DNA from: Mesorhizobium sp. ES1-1
GTDB lineage: Bacteria > Pseudomonadota > Alphaproteobacteria > Rhizobiales > Rhizobiaceae
Assembly (NCBI RefSeq): GCF_020164785.1
Contig: NZ_JAIUGX010000010.1
Location: 185,404 to 249,403 of the forward strand
Length of the DNA stretch: 64,000 bases
Direction: 5' to 3'
Position 1 is the first letter of the stretch, and each line of letters opens with the position of its first letter. The translations under genes and the position numbers were made by a program. Shown here in pieces: positions 37,251-46,562 of the stretch. The notes beneath the pieces are model-generated. The model was not told the origin of the DNA. It searched no databases and worked only from the letters and a program-made list of their open reading frames with translations.

Positions 37251-37996
37251 GCGAAGAGGCCGATCCACTCGCGGGTCGCCGTGGTGGTCGACTGCAGCGA
37301 ATCGGCGGGGTTGTCGCGGAAGAGGCCGATGCCTTCCTTGCCGGAGGTGCGGTAGTCGACCGGCCAGGGAATGGTCGAAAAGCCGGCCTTGTCGAAGAGG
37401 GCCTTGGCGCGCGGCATATGGAAGGCCGACGTGACCAGCAGCCAGGTTTCCCCGGGCTTCGGCGTCACCAGTGCCCTGGTGAACACCGCGTTCTCGTAGG
37501 TGTTGCGAGACTTGTTCTCGAGGATCAACCGCTCCGGCGCTACGCCTAGCGCGCCAAGCAGGCGGGGCGCGGTCGTGGCATCGCCTTCACCGTCGAGAAC
37601 GAGTTCGCCACTACCACCGGAAACGACCACTTTCGCCTCGGGAAAACGCTTTGCCAGCACGGCTGCTTCGACCATTCGGTCACCACCGGCATTCAGCTCA
37701 TAACCGCCGCGCGCCAGATTGATCGCCCCTTCGAAACCGCCGCCGAGCACGACGATGCCATCGACCTTTGCCGGCAAGGGCGGGCGCGGAAAGCGCTCTT
37801 CAAGCGGATGGAGCATCAGGGCGCCGAGCGAGGTCCAGGCTGACAGCGCGAGGACTAAAAAGGCGAGTGCACTGCCCGTGGCAGCTAACCGTCGCCGTCC
37901 GATCGTGGCCGCCAGCAGTCCGGCCAGCAGCAAAAAGATCGCAAAGTTCAGCGGCTGAATGAAGAACCAGAAGATCTTGGAAAGATAGAAGAACAT
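37199..37996 (-). CDS. YdcF family protein (DUF218)
   Basis: A 265-residue envelope protein with two N-terminal membrane helices (about 5-60) and a DUF218 domain (VDGIVVLGGGFEGAINLARG, KVVVSGGSGEL, ESKSRNTYENA-type NKSRNTYENAVFTR, and SAFHMPRAKALFDKAG). Relatives include SanA and ElyC, linked to envelope and lipid-carrier homeostasis. The upstream frame to 38101 runs into gatA sequence, so ATG at 37996 was chosen. Confidence 0.87.
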   Translation of the reverse strand: MFFYLSKIFWFFIQPLNFAIFLLLAGLLAATIGRRRLAATGSALAFLVLALSAWTSLGALMLHPLEERFPRPPLPAKVDGIVVLGGGFEGAINLARGGYELNAGGDRMVEAAVLAKRFPEAKVVVSGGSGELVLDGEGDATTAPRLLGALGVAPERLILENKSRNTYENAVFTRALVTPKPGETWLLVTSAFHMPRAKALFDKAGFSTIPWPVDYRTSGKEGIGLFRDNPADSLQSTTTATREWIGLFAYWLSGRIDRPLPAPGG

Positions 37997-38024
37997 CGCG
38001 TGGCCCGTCGGACGCCAGACGTTC

Positions 38025-39590
38025 TTACCACCATTGTTCAGGCTGAAAGGGGCCGGCTGCCTGCTCGATGACGGCTGCGGTCTGGAACAGGGTTTCCTCA
38101 TCGAACGGTCGGCCGATGAGCTGCAGGCCGAGTGGCAGGCCCTTCGAATCCAGGCCGGCGGGCACCGCGATGCCAGGCAAGCCGGCCATGTTCACCGTGA
38201 CTGTGAAAATGTCGTTCAAGTACATCTTGACCGGATCGGCGGCCATGTCCTCGTCAGCAATGCCGAAGGCAGCGGACGGCGTCGCCGGGGTCAGGATGAC
38301 GTCCACCCCGGCGGCAAAGACAGTCTCGAAATCCCGCTTGATCAGGTTGCGCACCTTCTGCGCCTGCAGATAGTAGGCATCGTAGTAGCCCGCCGACAGC
38401 ACATAGGTGCCGATCATGATGCGGCGTTTGACCTCGCGGCCGAAGCCGGCGGCGCGGGTCTTCTCGTACATGTCGACAATGTCCTTGCCGGGCACGCGCA
38501 AGCCGTAGCGAACGCCGTCATACCGCGCCAGGTTGGACGAGGCTTCGGCTGGCGCAACGATGTAATAGGCCGGCAACGCGTATTTCGTATGCGGCAGGGA
38601 GATATCGACGATCTCGGCGCCGGCATCCTTCAGCCACGCAATACCCTTCTGCCAAAGCGCCTCGATCTCTTCCGGCATGCCTTCAACGCGGTATTCCCTG
38701 GGAATGCCGACCTTCATGCCCTTGATCGGCTTGCCGATCGCCGCCTCATAGTCCGGCACCGGGCGGGCGACGGAAGTCGTGTCCTTCGCATCGACGGAAG
38801 CCATCGATTTCAGCAGGATAGCGGCATCGCGCACGTCGCGCGCGATCGGCCCGGCCTGGTCCAGCGATGAGGCGAAGGCGACGATACCCCAGCGCGAGCA
38901 GCGGCCGTAGGTCGGCTTGATGCCGACAGTACCGGTGAAGGCCGCGGGTTGGCGAATCGAGCCGCCCGTATCCGTCGCCGTGGCGCCGGCGCACAAGAAG
39001 GCCGAAACGGCAGTCGCCGAACCACCTGACGAGCCGCCCGGCACCAGCTGAGCATTGTCGAGGCTGCGCGCGGTCCTGGCGCCGCCAGCCGATACGAAGC
39101 CGCCATCGCCCTGATGCGTGGTTGGCATCACCACCGTATCGACGCGCGACCGCCGCCATGGGTTGATGACAGGGCCATAATAGGACGTCTCGTTGGATGA
39201 GCCCATGGCGAATTCGTCCATGTTGAGCTTACCCAGCATGACGGCGCCGTCGGCCCAAAGATTGGCGGTGACGGTCGATTCGTAGCGCGGCTTGAATCCG
39301 TCGAGCACGTGGCTGCAGGCCTGGGTGTGGACCCCTTCGGTGCCGAACAGATCCTTGATGCCAAGTGGTATGCCTTCGAGCGCACCGCCCTCGCCATTGG
39401 CCAGCCTGGCGTCGGACGCCTTTGCCATGTCGCGCGCCTTGTCGCCCGTCACCGCGACATAGGCGTTCAGCGTCGGATTGGCGCGATCGATGGCCGACAG
39501 ATAGGCCTCGGTGAGATCGGTGGCGGTGATTTCCTTGCCGCGCAGCTTGGTGCGGGCCTGCGAAATTGTCAGTCGTGTCAGGTCGGTCAT
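38025..39590 (-). CDS. gatA: Asp-tRNA(Asn)/Glu-tRNA(Gln) amidotransferase subunit A
   Basis: A 521-residue amidase that releases ammonia from glutamine for the GatCAB complex. The Ser-cisSer-Lys triad regions are visible: GIKDLFGTEG (Lys), PGGSSGGSA and TDTGGSIRQPAAF. A stretch of about 20 extra residues before PGGSSGGSA (WRRSRVDTVVMPTTHQGDGG onward) is a lineage-specific insertion I also associate with Mesorhizobium GatA. gatC lies upstream; gatB is not in the window. Confidence 0.94.
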   Translation of the reverse strand: MTDLTRLTISQARTKLRGKEITATDLTEAYLSAIDRANPTLNAYVAVTGDKARDMAKASDARLANGEGGALEGIPLGIKDLFGTEGVHTQACSHVLDGFKPRYESTVTANLWADGAVMLGKLNMDEFAMGSSNETSYYGPVINPWRRSRVDTVVMPTTHQGDGGFVSAGGARTARSLDNAQLVPGGSSGGSATAVSAFLCAGATATDTGGSIRQPAAFTGTVGIKPTYGRCSRWGIVAFASSLDQAGPIARDVRDAAILLKSMASVDAKDTTSVARPVPDYEAAIGKPIKGMKVGIPREYRVEGMPEEIEALWQKGIAWLKDAGAEIVDISLPHTKYALPAYYIVAPAEASSNLARYDGVRYGLRVPGKDIVDMYEKTRAAGFGREVKRRIMIGTYVLSAGYYDAYYLQAQKVRNLIKRDFETVFAAGVDVILTPATPSAAFGIADEDMAADPVKMYLNDIFTVTVNMAGLPGIAVPAGLDSKGLPLGLQLIGRPFDEETLFQTAAVIEQAAGPFQPEQWW

Positions 39591-39743
39591 GGGAAGCTCT
39601 TTTCGTCGAAAGCCGACGTTTGCGAGTCGGCACAATCCAGCATCGAACCGTAGTGGCAGCGTTGGGCCCGGCCGTGCGCTGCTACGGCGGCGCGATCGCC
39701 ATCGCGGATTTCCCCCGGGGGCTCCTCAATGGCCATCCGCAGG

Positions 39744-40031
39744 CTACTCCACCACCTTGGGCACAAGGAAGAAATTCTCTTCGGTCGCCGGCGCGTTGGC
39801 GACGATGTCGGCCGCCTTGTTGCCGTCGGTGACGACGTCCTGGCGCTTTTTCATCTCCACGGGCGTTACAGAGGTCATCGGCTCGACCCCGGAAACATCG
39901 ACCTCGTTCAGTTGCTCCACGAAGCCCAATATGGCGTTCAATTCGCCGGTCATGCGTTCAGCGTCTTCCTCGCTCACCGCAATGCGGGCAAGACGGGCGA
40001 CGCGCTTCACTGTCTGAACATCTACGGACAT
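39744..40031 (-). CDS. gatC: Asp-tRNA(Asn)/Glu-tRNA(Gln) amidotransferase subunit C
   Basis: A 95-residue small subunit that stabilises GatA in the GatCAB complex. The N-terminal VKRVARLARIAVSEEDAERM and the C-terminal ADIVANAPATEENFFLVPKV are classic. The reading frame extends upstream to 40103 but the ATG at 40031 matches the family. gatA follows about 150 bases later, probably in one operon. Confidence 0.95.
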   Translation of the reverse strand: MSVDVQTVKRVARLARIAVSEEDAERMTGELNAILGFVEQLNEVDVSGVEPMTSVTPVEMKKRQDVVTDGNKAADIVANAPATEENFFLVPKVVE

Positions 40032-40172
40032 GCTTTTGCCTCGGGAAAACGAGTTCGGGCTATAGCGGCGCGCCACGCGCCGCGCAACATCGCATACCCA
40101 CAATCAAGCGGATGCGCCCCAGGCGGGCGACCGCCGCCGGCCAAACGGACCGCGCCGCGTTTTAGGCCTTTG

Positions 40173-40880
40173 CTAGATCGTAATGGTCTCGCCGATCTTC
40201 GGCAGGGCTATTTTCACGCCCGAACCTTCCAGGCCGACCTCGAATTTCTCAGCCGTCGGATCGATCATCGGGAACGTTCCGAAGTGGCAGGGAATAACGG
40301 TATCGAAGTTGAAGAAGCGGCGGCAGGCGAGTGCCGCTACCGCACCGCCCATCGTGAAGCGATCGCCGATCGGCACGATACCGATCTTCGGCTCGTGCAA
40401 TTCATTGATCAGCGCCATGTCGGAAAAAATATCGGTGTCGCCCATATGGTAGAGCGTCTTGTCTTCGGGGAAATGCAGCACCAGGCCGCCCGGATTGCCG
40501 AGATAGGTGTTCTGGCCACCCTCGCCCGCAAACGAGGATGAGTGCAGCGCCTGCACGAATGTTGTGGTGAAGCCACCGCAATCGACCGTACCGCCGATAT
40601 TGCCGGGATTGATCTTCTGGTCGCTGACGCCTTTGCCGACCAGATACATGCAGATCTCGAAATTGGCGACCAGTTGCGCGCCGCTCTTGCCGAGCACTTC
40701 CACCGCGCCGCTGATGTGGTCGCCGTGGCCATGCGTCAGTAGCACATGCGTCACTCCCTCAGCCGGCCCTTCCCATCCCCCCGTCCACGACGTATTGCCG
40801 ACCAGATAGGGATCGATGAGGATCCTTGCGTCGGCGGTTTCGATGCGAAAGGCCGAGTGGCCGTACCATGTGAGTTTCAT
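40173..40880 (-). CDS. metal-dependent hydrolase, UPF0173 family
   Basis: A 235-residue metallo-beta-lactamase-fold protein. The metal-binding motif HGHGDH is at residues 50-55 (THGHGDHISG). The start MKLTWYGHSAF and the segment GGTVDCGGF are typical of UPF0173. The substrate is not known. An in-frame ATG at 40889 is an alternative start three codons earlier. Confidence 0.9.
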   Translation of the reverse strand: MKLTWYGHSAFRIETADARILIDPYLVGNTSWTGGWEGPAEGVTHVLLTHGHGDHISGAVEVLGKSGAQLVANFEICMYLVGKGVSDQKINPGNIGGTVDCGGFTTTFVQALHSSSFAGEGGQNTYLGNPGGLVLHFPEDKTLYHMGDTDIFSDMALINELHEPKIGIVPIGDRFTMGGAVAALACRRFFNFDTVIPCHFGTFPMIDPTAEKFEVGLEGSGVKIALPKIGETITI

Positions 40881-41005
40881 TGAACGCATTCCTCGATTTT
40901 TACCTGGTCAAAGGATAGAACGCCGATGGACCCGAGATCAAAGGGTTCCTGTATCCGCCGTGCGTTTGAGAGAGCGCACGACGTTGTGATGTCGAAGGAA
41001 GGGCG

Positions 41006-41506
41006 TTGGGAATCATCGCGATAGAGGACGTGCCTGCGCATCTTGGCAGCGGCAAGACCCTGGCGGGACTTGATCTTGGCGACAAGACCATCGGCGTGGC
41101 GGTCTCGGACCAGAGGTTTTCCTTCGCCCATCCGCGCCCGGTCATCATGCGAAGGAAGTTCTCGCTCGACGCCGCGCTGCTGCTGGCCATGCTCCAGAAG
41201 GAGAATGTCGGCGCCGTGGCGATCGGGCTGCCGATCAACATGGATGGCTCGGAAGGTCCGCGCGCCCAGAAATCGCGCGCCTTTGTGCGCAATATGGCGC
41301 AGCTGAGCGACCTGCCCTTCGTGCTTTGGGATGAAAGGCTGTCGACGGTGGCGGCCGAAAGGACGCTTATCGAGATGGATTTCTCCCGCCGTAAGCGCGC
41401 GGGCAAGATCGACTCGGCGGCGGCGGCCTTTATTCTGCAGGGAGTTTTGGATCGGCTGCAGTCGCTTCTTGCATCCGATCGGACCGAGCCGCCCAGCGGG
41501 GCTTGA
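41006..41506 (+). CDS. ruvX: Holliday junction resolvase-like RuvX (YqgF)
   Basis: A 166-residue RNase H-fold protein of the YqgF family, implicated in 16S rRNA 5'-end maturation and possibly recombination. The motifs LAGLDLGDKTIGVAVSD, VGAVAIGLPINMDGSEGP and WDERLSTVAAE are visible. The start appears to be TTG at 41006 after GAAGGAAGGG; the nearby ATG at 40989 is out of frame. The 3' end overlaps the convergent DUF6105 gene by 77 bases. Confidence 0.9.
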   Translation: MGIIAIEDVPAHLGSGKTLAGLDLGDKTIGVAVSDQRFSFAHPRPVIMRRKFSLDAALLLAMLQKENVGAVAIGLPINMDGSEGPRAQKSRAFVRNMAQLSDLPFVLWDERLSTVAAERTLIEMDFSRRKRAGKIDSAAAAFILQGVLDRLQSLLASDRTEPPSGA

Positions 41507-41765
41507 TCCAGCTGGTGATCTCGCGGCGGCGGCGAAACGCCCATAGCGCCATTAGTAAACAGCCATCGAAGACACAGGCCTTTGCCACCATGCCGGGAAT
41601 GATCGCCGGATCGATGCCGAGCATCTGGCCGTAAAGCTCGAAAACGAAATCATGCAGCTTCCGGCTGAGCATGAGATAGCCAAAATTCATGTCGTTCAGC
41701 GACAGGTAGAACCAGCCCCAGAAAAGGGCCATTGGAGCCGCCCACAAAGCGAAGATGTAGCGCAT
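41430..41765 (-). CDS. DUF6105 family membrane protein
   Basis: A 111-residue protein with two or three hydrophobic segments that resembles the rhizobial DUF6105 family (MRYIFALWAAPMALFWGWFY, DMNFGYLMLSRKLHDFVFE, IPGMVAKACVFD). The function is unknown. Its start overlaps the stop of the upstream membrane-protein gene (TGATG), indicating coupling. The last 25 codons overlap ruvX in antisense. Confidence 0.78.
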   Translation of the reverse strand: MRYIFALWAAPMALFWGWFYLSLNDMNFGYLMLSRKLHDFVFELYGQMLGIDPAIIPGMVAKACVFDGCLLMALWAFRRRREITSWIKPRWAARSDRMQEATAADPKLPAE

Positions 41766-42322
41766 CAGCGGCCACCCGCTGGATGTGAACCTGTCCGGCC
41801 GGATATGAGGGAAAGCCGGGAATTGCGCGCAGCGGCCCTGGCCATGCCAAGCGCGGCGGCGCGAACCTCGCTGTCGTCCGGCACAGTTGCCGCAAGTGGC
41901 GAGCGCCGCTCGGCCAGGATAGCAACGTAGGAGGCCAGAAGCGCCGCGAGCTGAACCGCGACCACCATGAACAGCCCTTTGATCCCCTGCGCTGCGCCGC
42001 CGATGACAACCAGGGAAAGTACGCTGGAGGCCGAAATGAAGGCGACACGGGCGACGCTATCGACACCCCGGCTGGTCGCATCGTTGACCAATGTTTCCAC
42101 GAACGCCCAGAAAAACAACACCGCGACGACAAGCAGCGCCGTGGCAAGCGGCGCCACGACGACGAAATTGTCGAGATCGGCGACACCGACATCCTCGCTC
42201 GCGAGGCCCAGCACGCCCAGTGCCGCCGACACGCCGCGATCGCCATCGATGCACAGGAACGCCAGCAGGGCGAAGACGATCGCCCAGTGCAAGGCCAGAA
42301 AAGAGGTCAGTACGTGTCGCAT
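41765..42322 (-). CDS. hypothetical four-helix membrane protein
   Basis: A 185-residue predicted inner-membrane protein with four hydrophobic stretches (near residues 3-22, 48-72, 90-110 and 115-135) and a polar C-terminal tail. I do not recognise the family. The start is probably the ATG at 42322 (MRHVLTSFLALHWAIVF); the longer frame to 42385 lacks support. It is coupled to the DUF6105 gene by a TGATG overlap, so the two probably act in the same place. Confidence 0.7.
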   Translation of the reverse strand: MRHVLTSFLALHWAIVFALLAFLCIDGDRGVSAALGVLGLASEDVGVADLDNFVVVAPLATALLVVAVLFFWAFVETLVNDATSRGVDSVARVAFISASSVLSLVVIGGAAQGIKGLFMVVAVQLAALLASYVAILAERRSPLAATVPDDSEVRAAALGMARAAARNSRLSLISGRTGSHPAGGR

Positions 42323-42458
42323 CCGGATTCCAGTTTGGACAGGAAGACAGTGGGGCCTGGGCTCCGCCATCGCAATGGAAACCATTTGTTAAGGTTAACG
42401 ACAATTAATCATGTTCGCGAGTGCTCTGGCGCATTGACCTTCGAGGTGAAGCCGCTGG

Positions 42459-44093
42459 TCAGTTCACCGGCGGATAGAGTGTATCGATGATCATGCGCGC
42501 GTCATGGCGTGAATCCAGCATGCCATAGGTGTTGCGCCATTGACCGCCCAGACGCGTTTCGACAAAAGCGTCGGCGATCCGCCCTGCCCCCAACCTGCGC
42601 AATTCCGCCGCCGCGGCAGACAGCGCCAGTTGCTCGGTTAACAGTCGCGCCGAGCCTTCATCGGTCGAAGCGACCTGCATAGCCGCCTTCAGCACGCCGA
42701 TGGTTCCCCGGCCGCCGGCGCCGAGATCGCGATCAATGCCGGCGAGCACGTCCTCGAACAGGCCCGGCGCGCGGCCGAGCACGCGCAGCACATCGAGCGC
42801 CATGACATTGCCCGAGCCCTCCCAGATCGCGTTGACGGGGGCTTCGCGATAGTAGCGGGCGAGCGGCGCCTCCTCGACATAGCCATTGCCGCCGAGGCAC
42901 TCCATAGCCTCATAGAGCAGTGGCGGAGCGATCTTGCACACCCAGTATTTGACGACCGGAGTCATGGCGCGGGCAAAAGCCGCCTCGCCGCGATCGCTGG
43001 CGGCCTCGTCGAAAGAGCGCGCTAACCGGAACGACAAGGCGGTGGCAGCGGCGACGTCCAGCGCCATGTCGGCCAGCACGCGCTGCATCAACGGCTGCTC
43101 GATCAATGTCGAGCCGAACACCTGGCGATGGCGGGCATGATGAACGGCCTCGGCTAGACCCGCGCGCATGATCGCCGAAGACGCCACGGCGCAGTCGAGC
43201 CTGGTCAGGGTGACCATGTCCATGATCGTCTTGACGCCGGCGCCGGGCTCGCCGACCATCTCGCCGATCGCGTTGACGAACTCCACTTCGGAAGAGGCGT
43301 TCGAACGGTTACCGAGCTTGTCCTTCAGCCGTTGGAACCGGAAGCCATTGCCCGACCCGTCGCCGAGCACGCGCGGTACCATGAAGCAGGACAGTCCTTC
43401 GGGCGCCTGCGCCAGCACCAGGAACGCATCCGACATCGGCGCCGACATGAACCATTTATGCCCGGTTAGGCGGTAAAAGCCGCTGCCGGCGCGTTCGGCC
43501 CTTGTGACATTGGCGCGCACATCGGTGCCGCCCTGTTTCTCTGTCATGCCCATGCCGAGCGTCAGCCCGGTCTTTTCGACCGGTGGCTTCTGGCTCTGGT
43601 CATATTTGCGCGTCGTGACGCGCGGAGCCCATTCGCGGAACAGTTTCGGGCTGGCCATCAAAGCGGCCAGCGAGGCGCTGGTCATGGTGATGGGGCAGAG
43701 GTGCCCGGTCTCGAGTTCTGCCGTCAGGTAGAATCGGGCGGCGCGGACCTGGTGGCGGCGGCCGATCTCGGCATCGCCGTTTTCCCAGACCGAGGAATGC
43801 AGGCCGTTGGTCACCGAGCGGCGCATCAAGGCGTGATAGGCCGGATGGAATTCGACCAGGTCAATGCGCCGTCCCTGGCGATCGTGCGTCCTGAGCTTTG
43901 GTGTCTCGACATTGGCAAGACGGGCCAATTCCTGCGCTTCCTGCGTCAGCACGAAGCGGCCGAGTCCATCGAGATCCCTGCGTACCGGCTCGGAAAAGCG
44001 CTCGGCAAGCTGGATCAGCAACGGATCTCCGCGCCAGGCGTTGCCGCCGGTCAGCGGCGGCGGCTGGTTCGTCACGTCGTCGGTCACGCCCAA
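42459..44093 (-). CDS. AidB-like acyl-CoA dehydrogenase
   Basis: A 544-residue FAD-dependent acyl-CoA dehydrogenase-family protein of the AidB/isovaleryl-like branch. Markers include GMTEKQGGTDVRAN, KWFMSAPMSDAFLVLAQAP, RLDCAVASSAIMRAGL, LGGNGYVEE and the C-terminal extension. E. coli AidB belongs to the adaptive alkylation response, but many rhizobial homologues are not linked to ada; no ada/alkB gene is nearby. Activity here is unproven. Confidence 0.85.
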   Translation of the reverse strand: MGVTDDVTNQPPPLTGGNAWRGDPLLIQLAERFSEPVRRDLDGLGRFVLTQEAQELARLANVETPKLRTHDRQGRRIDLVEFHPAYHALMRRSVTNGLHSSVWENGDAEIGRRHQVRAARFYLTAELETGHLCPITMTSASLAALMASPKLFREWAPRVTTRKYDQSQKPPVEKTGLTLGMGMTEKQGGTDVRANVTRAERAGSGFYRLTGHKWFMSAPMSDAFLVLAQAPEGLSCFMVPRVLGDGSGNGFRFQRLKDKLGNRSNASSEVEFVNAIGEMVGEPGAGVKTIMDMVTLTRLDCAVASSAIMRAGLAEAVHHARHRQVFGSTLIEQPLMQRVLADMALDVAAATALSFRLARSFDEAASDRGEAAFARAMTPVVKYWVCKIAPPLLYEAMECLGGNGYVEEAPLARYYREAPVNAIWEGSGNVMALDVLRVLGRAPGLFEDVLAGIDRDLGAGGRGTIGVLKAAMQVASTDEGSARLLTEQLALSAAAAELRRLGAGRIADAFVETRLGGQWRNTYGMLDSRHDARMIIDTLYPPVN

Positions 44094-44256
44094 TCCTTAT
44101 ATCGGTCCTTGTCGTCGCAAGGCCGCGAATCCGAGGCCATCTGCTAGATATAGCCAAGGCAAGCAACGCGCGCGACGAAAATACCGGGGAGAATGGCCTC
44201 AATCCAAGGCCGGCGCTTGCAGCCGCAAAATCTCCGCCCTATAGCAGCGCCTTGAG

Positions 44257-45222
44257 ATGACCGACGCATCGTCCCTGCCACTCTATCCTCACCGCCATCT
44301 TCTGGGCATCCGCGACCTTTCCGCAGCCGATATCGAGCTTCTGCTCGACAGGGCGGACCAGGCGGTCGCGATCTCGCGGCAGTCCGAGAAAAAGACCTCT
44401 ACGCTGCGCGGCCGCACGCAGATCAACCTCTTCTATGAATCCTCGACTCGCACGCAGTCCTCTTTCGAATTGGCCGGTAAGCGGCTCGGCGCCGATGTCA
44501 TGAACATGTCGGTGGCGAGTTCATCGGTGAAGAAGGGCGAAACGCTCATCGACACGGCGATGACGCTGAACGCCATGCGGCCGGATATCTTGATCATCCG
44601 CCACCAATCGGCGGGCGCCGCTGCCCTGCTGGCGCAGAAAGTCGGATGCTCGGTCGTAAATGCCGGCGATGGCGCGCATGAACACCCGACCCAGGCGCTG
44701 CTGGACGCGCTGACCATTCGCCGCGCCAGGGGCCCGCTCTCGAAACTGATCGTGGCGATCTGCGGCGACATCCTGCATTCGCGCGTCGCGCGCTCCAACA
44801 TCATGCTGCTCAACTCGCTCGGCGCGCAGGTGCGAGTTGTGGCGCCATCGACGCTGTTGCCGAGCGGCATCGAGAAAATGGGCGTGATCGTCGCCCGCTC
44901 GATGGCCGAAGGTCTCAAGGGCGCCGACGTCGTGATGATGCTGCGGCTGCAGCGCGAGCGGATGCAAGGCGCCTTCGTGCCTTCTGTCCGCGAGTATTTC
45001 CGTTATTTCGGCCTCGACGCCGAGAAGCTGAAGGCGGCCAAGGACGACGCCCTCGTAATGCACCCGGGCCCGATGAACCGCGGCGTCGAGATCGCCTCGG
45101 AAATCGCCGACGGCCCGCAAAGCGTTATCCAGGAACAGGTCGAGATGGGCGTCGCCGTGCGCATGGCGGTGATGGAAGCGCTGCTCGATCCGCACCGTAA
45201 CCAAGAGAGTCGCGGCGCATGA
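44257..45222 (+). CDS. pyrB: aspartate carbamoyltransferase catalytic subunit
   Basis: A 321-residue enzyme that makes carbamoyl-aspartate, the second step of pyrimidine synthesis. The carbamoyl-phosphate motif STRT is at residues 63-66 (YESSTRTQSSFELAGKRLG), and DGAHEHPTQALLDALTI is present. There is no pyrI. The stop overlaps the start of the dihydroorotase-like gene by 4 bases (ATGA), consistent with a PyrB-PyrC' complex. Confidence 0.95.
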   Translation: MTDASSLPLYPHRHLLGIRDLSAADIELLLDRADQAVAISRQSEKKTSTLRGRTQINLFYESSTRTQSSFELAGKRLGADVMNMSVASSSVKKGETLIDTAMTLNAMRPDILIIRHQSAGAAALLAQKVGCSVVNAGDGAHEHPTQALLDALTIRRARGPLSKLIVAICGDILHSRVARSNIMLLNSLGAQVRVVAPSTLLPSGIEKMGVIVARSMAEGLKGADVVMMLRLQRERMQGAFVPSVREYFRYFGLDAEKLKAAKDDALVMHPGPMNRGVEIASEIADGPQSVIQEQVEMGVAVRMAVMEALLDPHRNQESRGA

Positions 45223-46505
45223 GCACGACGGTCTTTGAACGCGCCCGCATCGTAGACCCGTCGCGCGGCATCGACGAAGTCGGAACCGTCATCGTCGACG
45301 GCAGCAAGATCGCTGCCGCCGGCAGGGCGGCGCTGAACCAGGGGATCCCCGACGGGGCAAACGTGATCGACTGCGCCGGCAAGGCGATCCTTCCGGGCCT
45401 GGTCGACAGCCGCGTCTTCATCGGCGAGCCGGGGGGCGAACATCGCGAGACCATCGCTTCGGCAAGTGTCGCGGCCGCGGCCGGCGGGGTCACCTCCATC
45501 GTCATGATGCCGGATACCGATCCGGTGATTGACAATGTGGCTCTGGTCGAATTCGTGCTGCGCACGGCCAGGGATACGGCGGTCGTCAATATCTTTCCGG
45601 CTGCGGCGATCACGAAAGGCCTCGAGGGCCGCGAAATGACCGAGTTCGGCCTGTTGCGCGAGGCCGGCGCCGTCGCCTTCACGGATGGACGCCACACGAT
45701 CGCAAGCGCGATGGTGATGCGCCGCGCGCTGACCTATGCGCGCGACTTCGGCGCAACCATCATGCATGAAACGCAGGATGCCGACCTTGCCTCGTCGGGG
45801 GTGATGAACGAAGGTTTGTATGCCAGTTGGCTCGGCCTTTCGGGCATTCCGCGCGAGGCGGAATCCATCCCGCTGGAGCGCGATCTGGCCCTGGCGCGGC
45901 TGACGCAGGGGCACTACCACGCGGCGAAGGTCTCGACCGCGATGGCAGCGGAAGCGGTGACACGCGCGAAGGCCGATGGAGCGAGAGTCACGGCGGGCGT
46001 CTCGATCCACAATCTTTCGCTCAACGAAAACGACGTCGGAGAATACCGAACCTTCTTCCGGCTGACGCCGCCGCTGCGCGCCGAGGAAGATCGTCTGGCG
46101 ATGATCGAGGCGGTCAGGGCCGGCTCTGTTGACATCATCGTTTCCTCGCACGACCCGCAGGACGTGGACACCAAGCGCCTGCCCTTCGCCGATGCGGCCG
46201 CGGGCGCCATCGGGCTCGAGACCCTGCTGGGCGCCGCATTGCGGCTCTACCACAATGGCGATCTGCCCCTGCTCAGATTGGTCGAGACCTTGTCCACCGC
46301 GCCGGCACGGCTGTTCGGCTTGCCCGGGGGCAGTCTGAAGCCGGAATCAATAGCCGATCTTGCGCTTGTCGATCTCGACGAACCGTGGATCGTGAGCGAA
46401 AGCGGCATCCGTTCGCGCTCCAAGAATACGTGTTTCGAAGGCGCGCGCCTGCAGGGCAAGGTCTTGCAAACGTTTGTTGCGGGCCGCACAGTGTTCTCGG
46501 TCTGA
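45219..46505 (+). CDS. pyrC: catalytically inactive dihydroorotase-like subunit (PyrC'/PyrX)
   Basis: A 428-residue amidohydrolase-fold protein. The first metal-binding motif of active dihydroorotases, DxHxH, is replaced: after ILPGLV the sequence is DSRVF, with Arg65 and Phe67 where the histidines should be. The usual TDH(A)P region with the catalytic Asp reads SSHDPQ. In Pseudomonas such PyrC' proteins do not catalyse but support ATCase. A true pyrC must lie elsewhere. It is coupled to pyrB by a 4-base overlap. Confidence 0.85.
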   Translation: MSTTVFERARIVDPSRGIDEVGTVIVDGSKIAAAGRAALNQGIPDGANVIDCAGKAILPGLVDSRVFIGEPGGEHRETIASASVAAAAGGVTSIVMMPDTDPVIDNVALVEFVLRTARDTAVVNIFPAAAITKGLEGREMTEFGLLREAGAVAFTDGRHTIASAMVMRRALTYARDFGATIMHETQDADLASSGVMNEGLYASWLGLSGIPREAESIPLERDLALARLTQGHYHAAKVSTAMAAEAVTRAKADGARVTAGVSIHNLSLNENDVGEYRTFFRLTPPLRAEEDRLAMIEAVRAGSVDIIVSSHDPQDVDTKRLPFADAAAGAIGLETLLGAALRLYHNGDLPLLRLVETLSTAPARLFGLPGGSLKPESIADLALVDLDEPWIVSESGIRSRSKNTCFEGARLQGKVLQTFVAGRTVFSV

Positions 46506-46562
46506 TCCGGCACCGCTTATCGCGCGGTCTCTTGGTACATCTGGGGAATGCGGGGGGAAACA

